Shown piece after piece: positions 28,499-38,230 of a DNA stretch of 64,000 nucleotides. The stretch is from the NCBI GenBank assembly GCA_963697565.1, contig CAVOOM010000008.1:434001-498000 (forward strand), read 5' to 3'. Source of the DNA: CAWFSE01 sp963697565. Lineage in GTDB: Bacteria; Actinomycetota; Actinomycetes; CAVWCF01. Each line of letters opens with the position of its first letter. The stretch's first letter is position 1. Both the position numbers and the translations under genes were made by a program. The notes below the pieces were generated by a model. It did no database searches, was not told where the DNA came from, and worked only from the letters and a program-made list of their open reading frames with translations.

Positions 28499-30139
28499 AT
28501 GGCGGAGCTGACGATCCGGCCGGAGGAGATCCGCGACGCGATCGCCCGACACGTCGAGTCCTACGCGCCCGAGACCACGCGTGACGAGGTCGGCCGGGTC
28601 ACCGAGACCGGCGACGGCATCGCCCGTGTCGAGGGGCTGCACTCGGCGATGACCAACGAGCTGCTCGAGTTCCACGGCGGACTCCGCGGCATCGCCCTCA
28701 ACCTCGACCTGCGCGAGATCGGTGTCGTGCTGCTCGGCGACGGCAGCCACATCGAGGAGGGCCAGACGGTCAAGCGGACCGGCGAGATCCTCTCGGTGCC
28801 GGTCGGCGACGGGTTCCTGGGACGGGTCGTCGACCCGCTGGGCAACCCGATCGACGGCAGGGGCGACATCGAGGCCGAGGGCCGCCGCCAGCTCGAGGAG
28901 CAGGCGCCCACGGTCGTCCAGCGGCAGCCGGTCAAGGAGCCGATGCTCACCGGCATCAAGGCCATCGACGCGATGACCGCGATCGGCCGCGGCCAGCGCC
29001 AGCTCATCATCGGCGACCGCCAGACCGGCAAGACCGCCATCGCGATCGACACGATCATCAACCAGCGCGAGGCGTGGCTGTCCGGCGACCCGAAGAAGCG
29101 CGTGAAGTGCGTCTACGTCGCCATCGGGCAGAAGGGCTCCACCATCGCCGCGGTCCGCGGCGCCCTGGAGGAGGCCGGCGCGCTCGAGTACACGACGATC
29201 GTCGCGGCCCCCGCGTCCGACCCGGCCGGCTTCAAGTACCTCGCCCCCTACGCCGGCTCGGCGATCGCCCAGCACTGGATGTACAAGGGCGAGCACGCGC
29301 TGATCGTCTTCGACGACCTGACGAAGCAGGCCGAGGCCTACCGCGCCGTGTCGCTGCTGCTGCGCCGCCCGCCGGGCCGCGAGGCCTACCCCGGCGACGT
29401 CTTCTACCTGCACAGCCGCCTGCTGGAGCGCTGCGCCAAGCTCTCCGACGACCTCGGCTCCGGCTCGCTCACCGGCCTGCCCATCATCGAGACCAAGGCC
29501 AACGACGTGTCGGCGTACATCCCGACCAACGTCATCTCGATCACCGACGGCCAGTGCTTCCTGGAGTCCGACCTGTTCAACTCCGGTGTCCGCCCGGCCA
29601 TCAACGTCGGCATCTCGGTGTCGCGCGTGGGCGGCTCGGCTCAGCCCAAGGCGATGAAGAAGGTCGCCGGCCGGCTGCGCCTGGACCTCGCGCAGTACCG
29701 CGAGCTGGAGGCGTTCGCCGCGTTCGGGTCCGACCTGGACAAGGCCTCGAAGGCCACCCTTGAGCGCGGCGCCCGCCTGGTCGAGCTGCTCAAGCAGCCC
29801 CAGTACTCCCCGTTCTCGATGGAGCGCGAGGTCGTCTCGGTGTGGGCGGGCACCACCGGCCGCCTTGATGAGGTGCCGGTCGAGGACATCCGCCGCTTCG
29901 AGACCGAGATGCTCGACTACATCCACCTCGAGCACGGGGGTCTGCTCGCCGCGATCGCGGAGACCGGCGACCTCTCCGACGACACGGTCGGCTCGCTGGA
30001 CACGGCGCTGACCGCGTTCAAGCGGGGCTTCACCACCTCATCCGGCGAGCTGCTCGTCAAGGACGTGCCGGTCGAGGCCCTCGAGGAGTCCGAGGTCGAG
30101 CACACCCAGATCAAGGTCCGGGCCAAGCCCAAGGGCTGA
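28499..30139 (+). CDS. atpA: F1Fo-ATP synthase subunit alpha
   Basis: 546-residue non-catalytic nucleotide-binding subunit of F1. The P-loop is GDRQTGKTAIAIDTI. The conserved PAINVGISVSRVGGSAQPKAMK stretch lies near residue 365, and the DELSEAD-equivalent and crown domains are in order. The C-terminal region from about 510 is somewhat extended and charged. A 71-base gap separates it from atpH, with GAGAGCAGGAA before the ATG. Confidence 0.97.
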   Translation: MAELTIRPEEIRDAIARHVESYAPETTRDEVGRVTETGDGIARVEGLHSAMTNELLEFHGGLRGIALNLDLREIGVVLLGDGSHIEEGQTVKRTGEILSVPVGDGFLGRVVDPLGNPIDGRGDIEAEGRRQLEEQAPTVVQRQPVKEPMLTGIKAIDAMTAIGRGQRQLIIGDRQTGKTAIAIDTIINQREAWLSGDPKKRVKCVYVAIGQKGSTIAAVRGALEEAGALEYTTIVAAPASDPAGFKYLAPYAGSAIAQHWMYKGEHALIVFDDLTKQAEAYRAVSLLLRRPPGREAYPGDVFYLHSRLLERCAKLSDDLGSGSLTGLPIIETKANDVSAYIPTNVISITDGQCFLESDLFNSGVRPAINVGISVSRVGGSAQPKAMKKVAGRLRLDLAQYRELEAFAAFGSDLDKASKATLERGARLVELLKQPQYSPFSMEREVVSVWAGTTGRLDEVPVEDIRRFETEMLDYIHLEHGGLLAAIAETGDLSDDTVGSLDTALTAFKRGFTTSSGELLVKDVPVEALEESEVEHTQIKVRAKPKG

Positions 30140-30199
30140 GGTCCGGCACCCCAGTCATCCGTCCGCAGCCAGTCACGACAGAGGAAGGCGCAGCCACCG

Positions 30200-31120
30200 A
30201 TGGGAGCACAGCTCCGGGTCTACCGGCGCCGAATCCGCTCGGTCCAGGCGACCAAGAAGATCACGAAGGCGATGGAGCTCATCGCCTCCTCGAAGATCGT
30301 CAAGGCGCAGCAGCAGCTGAACGCGGCGCGTCCGTACGCGCAGCAGCTGTACTCCGCCGTGTCGCTGGCCGCCGAGCATTCCGCCGCGCCGGGCAACCAC
30401 CCGCTCACCGCCGCGCCTCGGCTGCGCGAGCGCGCCGCCGTGCTCGTGGTGACGGCCGACCGAGGCCTGGCCGGCGCCTACTCGTACAACGCGCTGAAGG
30501 AGTACCAGGCCCTGGTGCGGCTCCTTGATGAGCAGGGCATGACGGTCGTGCCGTTCGCGGTCGGCAAGAAGGCCGCGAGCTTCTTCAGGTTCCGCGGCCG
30601 CGCCGTGGAGGACAGCTGGATCGGCATCTCCGACCAGCCGACGTACGAGGACGCCAAGAAGATCGCGGCGTCGTTGCTGGAGATCTTCCTGCGGCGCACC
30701 GAGGACGGCGGCTGCGACTTCATCTACGTCGTCGGCACGCAGTACGTCAACCGGGTGACCCAGCGGACCCGCGTCGTCGAGATCCTGCCCTTGGAGGTCG
30801 TCGCCGAGGAGACCCGCGAGGACTTCGACCACAAGATCTTCCCGTTGTACGACTTCGAGCCCAGCCCGGAGAAGGTGCTCGACGGCCTGCTCCCGCAGTA
30901 CGTCGCCTACGTCGTCTACGAGGCGCTGCTCGAGTCCGCGGCCTCCGAGCACGCCTCGCGGCAGCGCGCGATGAGCGCGGCCACCGACAACGCCACCGAG
31001 CTGATCCGCACCTTGACCCGCCAAGCCAACCAAGCCCGCCAGGCCGAGATCACCCAGGAGATCAGCGAGATCGTCGGTGGGGCCGACGCGCTGGCGTCCG
31101 CAACTGCAGGGAGTGACTGA
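30200..31120 (+). CDS. atpG: F1Fo-ATP synthase subunit gamma
   Basis: Central rotor shaft, 306 residues. Long N- and C-terminal helices frame the Rossmann-like middle: GAQLRVYRRRIRSVQATKKITKAMELIASSKI at the start and AMSAATDNATELIRTLTRQANQARQAEITQEISEIVGGADAL at the end, both typical. AGAGGAAG precedes the ATG. atpD follows two bases after the stop. Confidence 0.96.
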   Translation: MGAQLRVYRRRIRSVQATKKITKAMELIASSKIVKAQQQLNAARPYAQQLYSAVSLAAEHSAAPGNHPLTAAPRLRERAAVLVVTADRGLAGAYSYNALKEYQALVRLLDEQGMTVVPFAVGKKAASFFRFRGRAVEDSWIGISDQPTYEDAKKIAASLLEIFLRRTEDGGCDFIYVVGTQYVNRVTQRTRVVEILPLEVVAEETREDFDHKIFPLYDFEPSPEKVLDGLLPQYVAYVVYEALLESAASEHASRQRAMSAATDNATELIRTLTRQANQARQAEITQEISEIVGGADALASATAGSD

Positions 31121-31122
31121 AC

Positions 31123-32577
<1,455 letters not shown>

Positions 32578-32581
32578 CGCC

Positions 32582-32980
32582 ATGCCGATCCAGGTCGAAC
32601 TGGTCGCGACGGACCGCAAGGTCTGGTCGGGTGAGGCCTCGCTCGTCGTGGCCACCACGGTCGACGGCGAGCTCGGCATCATGGGCGGCCACGAGCCGCT
32701 CATGGGTGTCCTCGCCGACGGCCTGGTCCGGATCCGGCCGGCCGACGGCTCGCCCGAGGTGCTGGCCGCCGTCCACGGGGGCTTCCTCGCGGTGGACTCC
32801 AACGTGCTGTCGATCCTCGCCGAGACCGCCGAGCTGGCCTCGGAGATCGACGTCGCCCGCGCCGAGCGCGCCATCGAGCGCGCCCGGGCGGCCGGCGCGG
32901 ACGACCCGGAGGAGATCGAGGCGATCCGGCGGGCTGAGTCGCGGCTTCGGGCCGCGGTCCACCCAGGTCGCCTGCACTAG
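32582..32980 (+). CDS. atpC: F1Fo-ATP synthase subunit epsilon
   Basis: 132 residues: N-terminal beta sandwich (MPIQVELVATDRKVWSGEA, GELGIMGGHEPLMGVLADG) and a C-terminal helical hairpin (DVARAERAIERARAAG, EIEAIRRAESRLRAAV). It regulates ATP hydrolysis by inserting the C-terminal helices into F1. It is the last gene of the operon; ATG is four bases after the atpD stop. Confidence 0.95.
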   Translation: MPIQVELVATDRKVWSGEASLVVATTVDGELGIMGGHEPLMGVLADGLVRIRPADGSPEVLAAVHGGFLAVDSNVLSILAETAELASEIDVARAERAIERARAAGADDPEEIEAIRRAESRLRAAVHPGRLH

Positions 32981-33016
32981 CCGGCCCGGCTCGGCAGTCA
33001 CGCTCGGGAGGTGGGC

Positions 33017-33595
33017 ATGGCCGACACACCGGGATGGCTGGTGCTCCTGCTCGAGGTCTTCCTCTTCGTGCTGGTCGCCGGGATCGTCGTCATCGGAGGG
33101 CTGCTCCTGCGCCGGGTGATCCTGGTTCGGGGCCGATCGGCCGTCGAGTGCCTGCTGCGCCTGCCCGACCTTGCTGAGGGCGACCGGTGGGAGTCGGGCC
33201 TCGCGCGATACGAGGGCGACTCGCTGGAGTGGTACCGAGCCGTCGGGGTGTCGCTGCGCCCGACCCACGTGGTGCGGCGGGCCGCGATCCAGGTGCTGGA
33301 ACGTCGCTCGGTGCCGGCCGGATCCCTGGAAGGCGTGCCTGGCCGCGGGGCGGTCTTGCGGTGCACCGCGTCGGGCAGCCGGTTCGATGTCGGCCTGCCG
33401 GAGACCGCCGAGGTCGGGCTGCTCGCCTGGCTGGAGGCGGCGCCCCCCGGCACCCACCTCGACTCGGCTGACTTGAGCTCAGCTCGGGGTCAGGCGCCGC
33501 CGGGGCGCCACAGGACGTCGCCCTCGCCGCCGAGTGCGGGCGTGTTGGCGACCCGGGCCAGGATGAAGAGCAAGTCGGACAGCCGGTTCAGGTAG
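33017..33595 (+). CDS. DUF2550 family membrane protein
   Basis: One N-terminal TM helix (LVLLLEVFLFVLVAGIVVIGGLLL) followed by a soluble beta-rich domain (RSAVECLLRLPDLAEGDRWESGLARYEGDSLEWYRAVGV in pieces). The DUF2550 gene normally follows atpC in actinobacteria. ATG 33017 is favoured over GTG 33011 because GGGAGG lies just upstream. As read, the frame runs 106 bases into the convergent adenosyltransferase gene and the last 40 residues look non-native. A shift near the C run at 33440 could give an end around 33471-33476. Function unknown. Confidence 0.8.
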   Translation: MADTPGWLVLLLEVFLFVLVAGIVVIGGLLLRRVILVRGRSAVECLLRLPDLAEGDRWESGLARYEGDSLEWYRAVGVSLRPTHVVRRAAIQVLERRSVPAGSLEGVPGRGAVLRCTASGSRFDVGLPETAEVGLLAWLEAAPPGTHLDSADLSSARGQAPPGRHRTSPSPPSAGVLATRARMKSKSDSRFR

Positions 33596-34071
33596 CGCGC
33601 GGTCAGCGGGTTCATCGTCTCGCTGTGCTGCTCGAACGCCAGCCAGGTGGCCCGCTCGGCCCGCCGCACCACGGTGCGGGCGACGTGCAGCAGCGCGGCC
33701 GCCGCCGTGCCGCTGGGGAGCACGAAGGAGCGCAGCGCCTCCAGCGGAGCGTTGTACGTGTCGCACGCCCGCTCGAGCCGGTCGACGTACGCGTCGGTCA
33801 CGCGCAGCGGCGGGTACGCCGGGTCTGGCACCACCGGGGTGCACAGGTCGGCCCCGACGTCGAACAGGTCGTTCTGGATGGCGATCAGCAGGGTGCGCAG
33901 GTCGTCCGGGAGCCCGCCGAGGGCGAGCACCACCCCGAGGGCGGAGTTGGCCTCGTCGACGTCGGCGTAGGCGTGCAGCCGCAGGTCGTTCTTCGTCGTC
34001 CGGCTCATGTCGCCCAGCGCGGTCGTGCCGTCGTCGCCGGTCTTGGTGTAGATGCGGGTGAGGTTCACCAT
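33490..34071 (-). CDS. ATP:cob(I)alamin adenosyltransferase (PduO type)
   Basis: Transfers adenosyl from ATP to cob(I)alamin, making the adenosylcobalamin needed by acyl-CoA mutases. 193 residues with the PduO signature at the N-terminus (IYTKTGDDGTTALGDMSR), ADVDEANSALGVVLAL, and the C-terminal RTVVRRAERATWLAFE and NPLTARYLNRLSDLLFILAR. This is highly relevant here because two B12-dependent mutases (Ecm and IcmA) and MeaB lie 5-22 kb away. Convergent with the DUF2550 gene; the divergent FTR1 gene starts 99 bases away. Confidence 0.95.
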   Translation of the reverse strand: MVNLTRIYTKTGDDGTTALGDMSRTTKNDLRLHAYADVDEANSALGVVLALGGLPDDLRTLLIAIQNDLFDVGADLCTPVVPDPAYPPLRVTDAYVDRLERACDTYNAPLEALRSFVLPSGTAAAALLHVARTVVRRAERATWLAFEQHSETMNPLTARYLNRLSDLLFILARVANTPALGGEGDVLWRPGGA

Positions 34072-34133
34072 CGGGGGTACTCCATGCGCCCGAGCCTACG
34101 CAGCGCCGCGCGATCCGCCTCCGGACCCCGGAG

Positions 34134-34162
34134 TTGGAAGTTGACTTAGGGTTGGCTAACCT
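34134..34162 (+). promoter_or_regulatory. Predicted promoter of the iron-transporter gene
   Basis: TTGGAA (34134-34139) and TAACCT (34157-34162) are spaced by 17 bases. The predicted start falls at about 34169-34170, the GTG start codon itself, so the mRNA is probably leaderless. The -10 element is inside the DtxR/IdeR-type operator. Confidence 0.5.
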
Positions 34163-34164
34163 AA
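34146..34164 (+). promoter_or_regulatory. DtxR/IdeR-type iron box
   Basis: TTAGGGTTGGCTAACCTAA matches the 19-bp iron-regulator consensus TTAGGTTAGGCTAACCTAA at 17 of 19 positions (differences at positions 6 and 8). It covers the -10 element and ends 5 bases before the GTG of the FTR1 gene. Iron-loaded DtxR/IdeR should therefore repress the transporter. Confidence 0.85.
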
Positions 34165-34169
34165 GCGCC

Positions 34170-35006
34170 GTGTTCCCCAACTTCCTGATCGGCCTGCGCG
34201 AGGGGCTGGAGGCCGCGCTGGTCGTCAGCGTGCTGATCGCCTACCTGGTCCGCACCGGTCGCCGCTCATCGCTGCGGTACGTCTGGGCGGGCGTCGGCGT
34301 GGCCGTCGCCCTGAGCGTGGTCGTCGGCGCGCTCCTGCAGTTCACCTCGGCCTCGCTGTCGTTCGAGGCCCAGGAGCGATTCGGCGGGGTGATGTCGATC
34401 ATCGCGGTCGGGTTCGTGACCTGGATGATCTTCTGGATGCGCCGCGCCTCACGTTCGCTGTCCGCCGAGCTGCGCGGCCGCCTCGACGCCGCGGTGGCGA
34501 TCGGCGGACTCGCGGTGGTGCTGATGGCGTTCGTCGCGGTGGCCCGCGAGGGCCTGGAGACCTCGGTCTTCTTCTGGGCCGCCGCCCAGGCGACCGGGTC
34601 GACGACCACTCCGCTGGTGGGCTTCACGCTCGGCCTCGCGACGGCGATCGGCCTGGGCCTCGCGATCTACCGCAGCGCCCTGCGGATCAACCTCAGCGCG
34701 TTCTTCTTCTGGACCGGCCTGCTGCTGATCTTCGTGGCCGCCGGCGTGCTGTCGTACGGCGTGCACGACCTGCAGGAGGCCGGCGACCTGCCCGGCCTCA
34801 ACACCCTGCTCTTCGACGTCAGCGCCCAGATCCCGCCGGGCTCGTGGTACGGCGCCCTGCTCAAGGGCACGGTCAACTTCTCTCCCGCCACGACCGTGCT
34901 CGAGGGCGTGGTCTGGATCGCGTACGTCGTCCCCTGCCTGGCGCTCTACCTCCGCCCGGTCAAGGCGCAGCAGCCCGTTGCGGCCACCGCGCCCGTCGCC
35001 TCCTGA
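34170..35006 (+). CDS. FTR1/EfeU family high-affinity iron permease
   Basis: Seven-TM ferric/ferrous iron permease of 278 residues. Both RExxE iron-binding motifs are present: REGLEAAL in helix 1 and REGLETSV in helix 4. GTG 34170 is chosen over an upstream in-frame codon because the iron box and promoter lie immediately before it and the protein then begins MFPNFLIGLREGLEA as in the family. It is followed after 25 bases by a cupredoxin-like lipoprotein, an EfeU-EfeO-like pair. No EfeB peroxidase gene is nearby. Confidence 0.93.
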   Translation: MFPNFLIGLREGLEAALVVSVLIAYLVRTGRRSSLRYVWAGVGVAVALSVVVGALLQFTSASLSFEAQERFGGVMSIIAVGFVTWMIFWMRRASRSLSAELRGRLDAAVAIGGLAVVLMAFVAVAREGLETSVFFWAAAQATGSTTTPLVGFTLGLATAIGLGLAIYRSALRINLSAFFFWTGLLLIFVAAGVLSYGVHDLQEAGDLPGLNTLLFDVSAQIPPGSWYGALLKGTVNFSPATTVLEGVVWIAYVVPCLALYLRPVKAQQPVAATAPVAS

Positions 35007-35031
35007 CCCCACCTCTCGCAAAGGAATCGCA

Positions 35032-35412
35032 GTGCCTCCGTTGACCCGCGCCGCCCTGGCCGCGCCCCTGCTCGTGACCAGCCTCCTGCTCGCCGCCTGC
35101 AGCGAGGACGGGGGTGACGGCGGCACGTCCGAGGCGATCGCCGTGAGCTCGACCGACACCGCCTGCGAGCTGGCGGCCACCACCGCCCCCGCGGGCTCGG
35201 TGGCCTTCGAGGTGACCAACGACGGCAGCGAGGCGACCGAGTTCTACGTGTACGAGGCGGACGGCTCGACCATCGTGGGCGAGGTCGAGGGGATCGGCCC
35301 GGGCCTCACGCGCGATCTCGTGGTGACCCTGGAGCAGGGGTCGTACATCACGGCGTGCAAGCCGGGGGAGCGGGGCGAGGGGATCCGGGCCCCCTTCCAG
35401 GTGACCGGGTAG
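35032..35412 (+). CDS. Cupredoxin-domain lipoprotein (EfeO N-domain-like)
   Basis: 126 residues: a signal peptide ending in a lipobox (LLVTSLLLAAC) and one cupredoxin-like domain (AIAVSSTDTACELAATTAPAGSVAFEVTNDGSEATEFYVYEADG in pieces; YITACKP near the end). It corresponds to the first domain of EfeO, but the M75 peptidase-like iron-binding domain is absent; the next gene, murA, starts within 50 bases. It probably helps deliver or oxidise iron for the permease. GTG 35032 follows AAGGAA. Confidence 0.82.
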   Translation: MPPLTRAALAAPLLVTSLLLAACSEDGGDGGTSEAIAVSSTDTACELAATTAPAGSVAFEVTNDGSEATEFYVYEADGSTIVGEVEGIGPGLTRDLVVTLEQGSYITACKPGERGEGIRAPFQVTG

Positions 35413-35458
35413 CCACCGCGTCGCCACCGGGGCCGCCGGCCCGCCTAGGGTGGCGGGC

Positions 35459-36730
35459 GTGGAGCGGTTCAGGGTCGTCGGCGGCGCGCGGCTGGCCGGC
35501 GAGGTGCGGGTGACCGGCGCGAAGAACAGCGTGCTCAAGCTGATGGCGGCCGCGCTGCTTGCCGAGGGGACCACCACCCTCCGCGAGGTCCCGGACATCC
35601 TCGATGTCGAGATCATGGCCGAGCTGCTGCGGCGCCTCGGCTGCTCCGTCGAGCACGACCGCGAGGCGGCCACGGTCGCGGTCTCGGTGCCCGAGCGCCT
35701 TGAGCACCGGGCCGACTACGACCTGGTCCGCAAGATGCGGGCCTCGATCTGCGTGCTCGGGCCGCTGCTGGCCCGCTGCGGTCGCGCCGATGTCGCGCTG
35801 CCGGGCGGGGACGCCATCGGCTCGCGCGGCCTCGACATGCACGTCGCCGGGCTGGTCCGCCTGGGGGCCGAGGTGAGCAGCGAGCACGGCTACCTGGTGG
35901 CCGAGGCCGCCGACGGGCTGACCGGCGGAGCGATCTGGCTGGACTTCCCCAGCGTCGGGGCGACCGAGAACATCCTGATGGCGTCGGTGCTCGCCGACGG
36001 CGCCACGGTGATCGACAACGCCGCGCGCGAGCCCGAGATCGTCGACCTGTGCCAGCTGCTCACGGCCATGGGCGCGCGCATCGAGGGCATCGGGACCTCG
36101 ACCCTCGCGATCGAGGGGGTGCCGGCGCTGAGCCCGGCCACCCACACCACGGTGCCGGACCGGATCGTGGCCGGCACCTGGGCCTTCGCGGCGGCGCTCA
36201 CCCGCGGCGACGTGCTGATCCGCAACGCCCGGGCCGCCGACCTGGAGATCGCCCTCGACAAGCTGACCACCGCCGGGGCGGTCGTCGACGTCGTCGACGA
36301 CGGCTTCCGGGTGGCCCTGGAACGCCGGGCCCACGCCGTCGACGTGGTGACCTTGCCGTACCCCGGGTTCCCCACCGATCTGCAGCCGATGGTGGTCGCG
36401 CTGGCCGCCGTCAGCGAGGGGACCGCGATGGTCACCGAGAACGTGTTCGAGGCGCGCTTCATGTTCGCCAACGAGATGGCCCGCCTCGGCGCCGACATCA
36501 AGGTCGACGGCCACCACGCCGTGGTGCGCGGGCGGCCGCTGCTCTCGGGCGCCCCGGTGCGGGCCACCGACATCCGCGCGGGCGCCGGGCTCGTCCTGGC
36601 CGGCCTCGTCGCCGACGGGGTGACGACGGTCTCGGACGCCTTCCACGTCGATCGCGGCTACCCGGGGTTCGCCGCGCAGCTGGTCGCGCTCGGGGCTGAC
36701 GTCACCCGCGAGCCGGACCCCTTCGCCTGA
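35459..36730 (+). CDS. murA: UDP-N-acetylglucosamine 1-carboxyvinyltransferase (Asp-type active site)
   Basis: First committed step of peptidoglycan synthesis: transfers enolpyruvate from PEP to UDP-GlcNAc. 423 residues, two-domain EPSP-synthase-like fold. N-terminal VTGAKNSVLKLMAAALL, the active-site loop LPGGDAIGSRGLDMH, FPSVGATENILMA and the C-terminal DIRAGAGLVLAGLVADG are present. The catalytic position holds Asp118 instead of Cys, as in mycobacterial MurA. Start GTG 35459 is preferred over GTG 35450 because TAGGGT (35446-35451) sits 7 bases upstream as a leaderless-type -10 box. The 3' end overlaps the convergent gene by 29 bases. Confidence 0.95.
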   Translation: MERFRVVGGARLAGEVRVTGAKNSVLKLMAAALLAEGTTTLREVPDILDVEIMAELLRRLGCSVEHDREAATVAVSVPERLEHRADYDLVRKMRASICVLGPLLARCGRADVALPGGDAIGSRGLDMHVAGLVRLGAEVSSEHGYLVAEAADGLTGGAIWLDFPSVGATENILMASVLADGATVIDNAAREPEIVDLCQLLTAMGARIEGIGTSTLAIEGVPALSPATHTTVPDRIVAGTWAFAAALTRGDVLIRNARAADLEIALDKLTTAGAVVDVVDDGFRVALERRAHAVDVVTLPYPGFPTDLQPMVVALAAVSEGTAMVTENVFEARFMFANEMARLGADIKVDGHHAVVRGRPLLSGAPVRATDIRAGAGLVLAGLVADGVTTVSDAFHVDRGYPGFAAQLVALGADVTREPDPFA

Positions 36731-37040
36731 GCGCCGCCTGCGCCTTGGCGGCGTCGGTCGGGAAGACCAGCACCCGCGGCCCCTCCCGGGTCATGGCGAG
36801 GGTGGCGCGCACGCCCTGCGCCTCAAGCGTGCGCCGGACGACCTCGCCCTCGGCGTAGGTGGGCGGCGACGCCACCGGCACGAGCATCCCGTAGTCGCCC
36901 GGCTCGCCGGGACGGACGGGCGCCTCGACCAGCGAGCCCCCGCGGCGCGAGGCCCAGCGCAGCACCACGACCAGCCCGGCGATCACCGCGAAGGCGACCA
37001 GCGGGCCAAACAGGTACGAGTACGACGACCACGAAGGCAC
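36702..37040 (-). CDS. Small membrane-anchored protein, unknown function
   Basis: 112 residues from GTG 37040: one TM helix (YLFGPLVAFAVIAGLVVVLRWASRR), a Pro/Gly linker and a small C-terminal domain (YAEGEVVRRTLEAQGVRATLAMTREGPRVLVFP, DAAKAQAALRR). The C-terminal fold resembles short alpha/beta 'signal-transducing' DUF2007-type domains, but this is only an impression. A longer in-frame form from 37160 exists but would overlap the promoter of the divergent dehydrogenase gene. It is found next to murA in related genomes as far as I recall. Confidence 0.6.
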   Translation of the reverse strand: MPSWSSYSYLFGPLVAFAVIAGLVVVLRWASRRGGSLVEAPVRPGEPGDYGMLVPVASPPTYAEGEVVRRTLEAQGVRATLAMTREGPRVLVFPTDAAKAQAALRRRGPARG

Positions 37041-37137
37041 GCCCTCAGTGTGAGCCACCGGCCGGGGTCTGGCACCTCGATCGGCGCCCCGTACAGTCGC
37101 AATCGCAAGGCACCGCCGGGACGCGAGGAGGCATCTG

Positions 37138-37992
37138 ATGGGCAAGCAGTTGGCTGTCATCGGCGCCGGGCTGATGGGGTCGGGGATCGCGCAGGTCGCC
37201 GCCCAGGCCGGCTACGACGTGACGCTGCGCGATGTCGGGGACGAGCAGCTCGAGCGCGGGCTGGCGGGGATCCGGGCGTCGTACGACAAGTTCGTCGCCA
37301 AGGGCAAGCTCACCGGCGAGGACCGCGACGCGGCCCTGGCGAGGATCTCCACCACCACCGACCTGGCTGAGGCCGCCCACAACGCCGACCTCGTGGTCGA
37401 GGCGGTCTTCGAGCGGCTGGACGTCAAGCACGAGGTCTTCGCGGTGCTGGACGCCGAGGCCCCCGCCCACGCGGTGCTCGGCACGAACACGTCGGCGATC
37501 CCGGTCACCCAGATCGCCACGGCGACGAAGCGCCCGGAGTCCGTGGTGGGGATGCACTTCTTCTCGCCGGTCCCGCTGATGCGGCTGTGCGAGCTGGTCC
37601 GCGGCCACCAGACCTCCGACGCGACCCTCGAGCAGGCGCGTGGGTTCGCCGAGTCGATCGGGAAGCAGGTCGTGGTGGTCAACCGCGACGTGGCCGGCTT
37701 CATCACGACCCGGTTGATCAGCGCGCTGGCCGTCGAGGCCGTCCGGCTGGTGGAGTCGGGGGTCGCCAGCGCCGAGGACGTCGACACCGCCTGCCGGCTG
37801 GGCTTCGGCCACCCGATGGGCCCGCTCGAGACGATCGACCTGACCGGCGTCGACATCATGACCAACGCCGCGCGCAACATCTACGCCGAGACCCAGGACC
37901 CCAAGTTCTGGCCGCCGGAGCTGCTGCAGCGGATGGTCACGGCGGGCGACCTCGGCCGCAAGACCGGCCGCGGGTTCTACTCACACGGGTAG
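37138..37992 (+). CDS. 3-hydroxybutyryl-CoA dehydrogenase
   Basis: NAD(P)-dependent (S)-3-hydroxyacyl-CoA dehydrogenase, 284 residues. Rossmann motif AVIGAGLMGSGIAQVAAQAGYDVTLRDV (GxGxxG), catalytic region GMHFFSPVPLMRLCELVRG with the His, and the C-terminal substrate domain (GFGHPMGPLETIDLTG, GDLGRKTGRGFYSHG). It interconverts acetoacetyl-CoA and 3-hydroxybutyryl-CoA, feeding crotonyl-CoA to Ccr, or acts in beta-oxidation. GAGG precedes the ATG. It stands alone, between murA and the STAS gene. Confidence 0.93.
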   Translation: MGKQLAVIGAGLMGSGIAQVAAQAGYDVTLRDVGDEQLERGLAGIRASYDKFVAKGKLTGEDRDAALARISTTTDLAEAAHNADLVVEAVFERLDVKHEVFAVLDAEAPAHAVLGTNTSAIPVTQIATATKRPESVVGMHFFSPVPLMRLCELVRGHQTSDATLEQARGFAESIGKQVVVVNRDVAGFITTRLISALAVEAVRLVESGVASAEDVDTACRLGFGHPMGPLETIDLTGVDIMTNAARNIYAETQDPKFWPPELLQRMVTAGDLGRKTGRGFYSHG

Positions 37993-38005
37993 CCGACGCC
38001 AGGTC

Positions 38006-38031
38006 ACAGACGTGACTCCAGTCACATCTGT
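38006..38031 (+). promoter_or_regulatory. Crp/GlxR-like palindrome upstream of the STAS gene
   Basis: Imperfect 26-bp palindrome: ACAGACGTGACT and AGTCACATCTGT, 11 of 12 positions paired, separated by CC. Its core CGTGACTCCAGTCACA (38011-38026) differs by one base from the TGTGA-N6-TCACA Crp-family consensus. It lies in the 238-base gap after the dehydrogenase gene and 200 bases before the STAS gene. No clear promoter was found around it. The rest of the gap holds a small CGCACGTGCG palindrome and nothing else I can name. Confidence 0.5.
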
Positions 38032-38230
38032 CCCGCGTGTCGCACGTGCGTTTGTGAACGCCGCTCCCTAGCGTCTGCTGCGGGCCGCGGCCCGGAGGAC
38101 GTGGATCCCCCTCCCCACGCCAGCCGGGCCGCCCGGCCCACCAACGCACTGCCCAGCTACGAACATGGGGCGGCAGCCGCCTTCCCCGCCGGCGTCGCCG
38201 GCCGCGGCCGTCTCCCGTACCGGAGGCGTG

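Noticed and set aside
33625..34149. Plus-strand gene antisense to the adenosyltransferase
   Set aside because: The translation has the low-complexity Val/Gly/Arg make-up of a shadow frame, and the opposite strand encodes a complete PduO-type enzyme.
37993..38230. Small RNA or missing gene in the 238-base gap
   Set aside because: No open frame with coding character or ribosome binding site, and no terminator-like hairpin beyond the Crp-like palindrome and a 10-bp palindrome.
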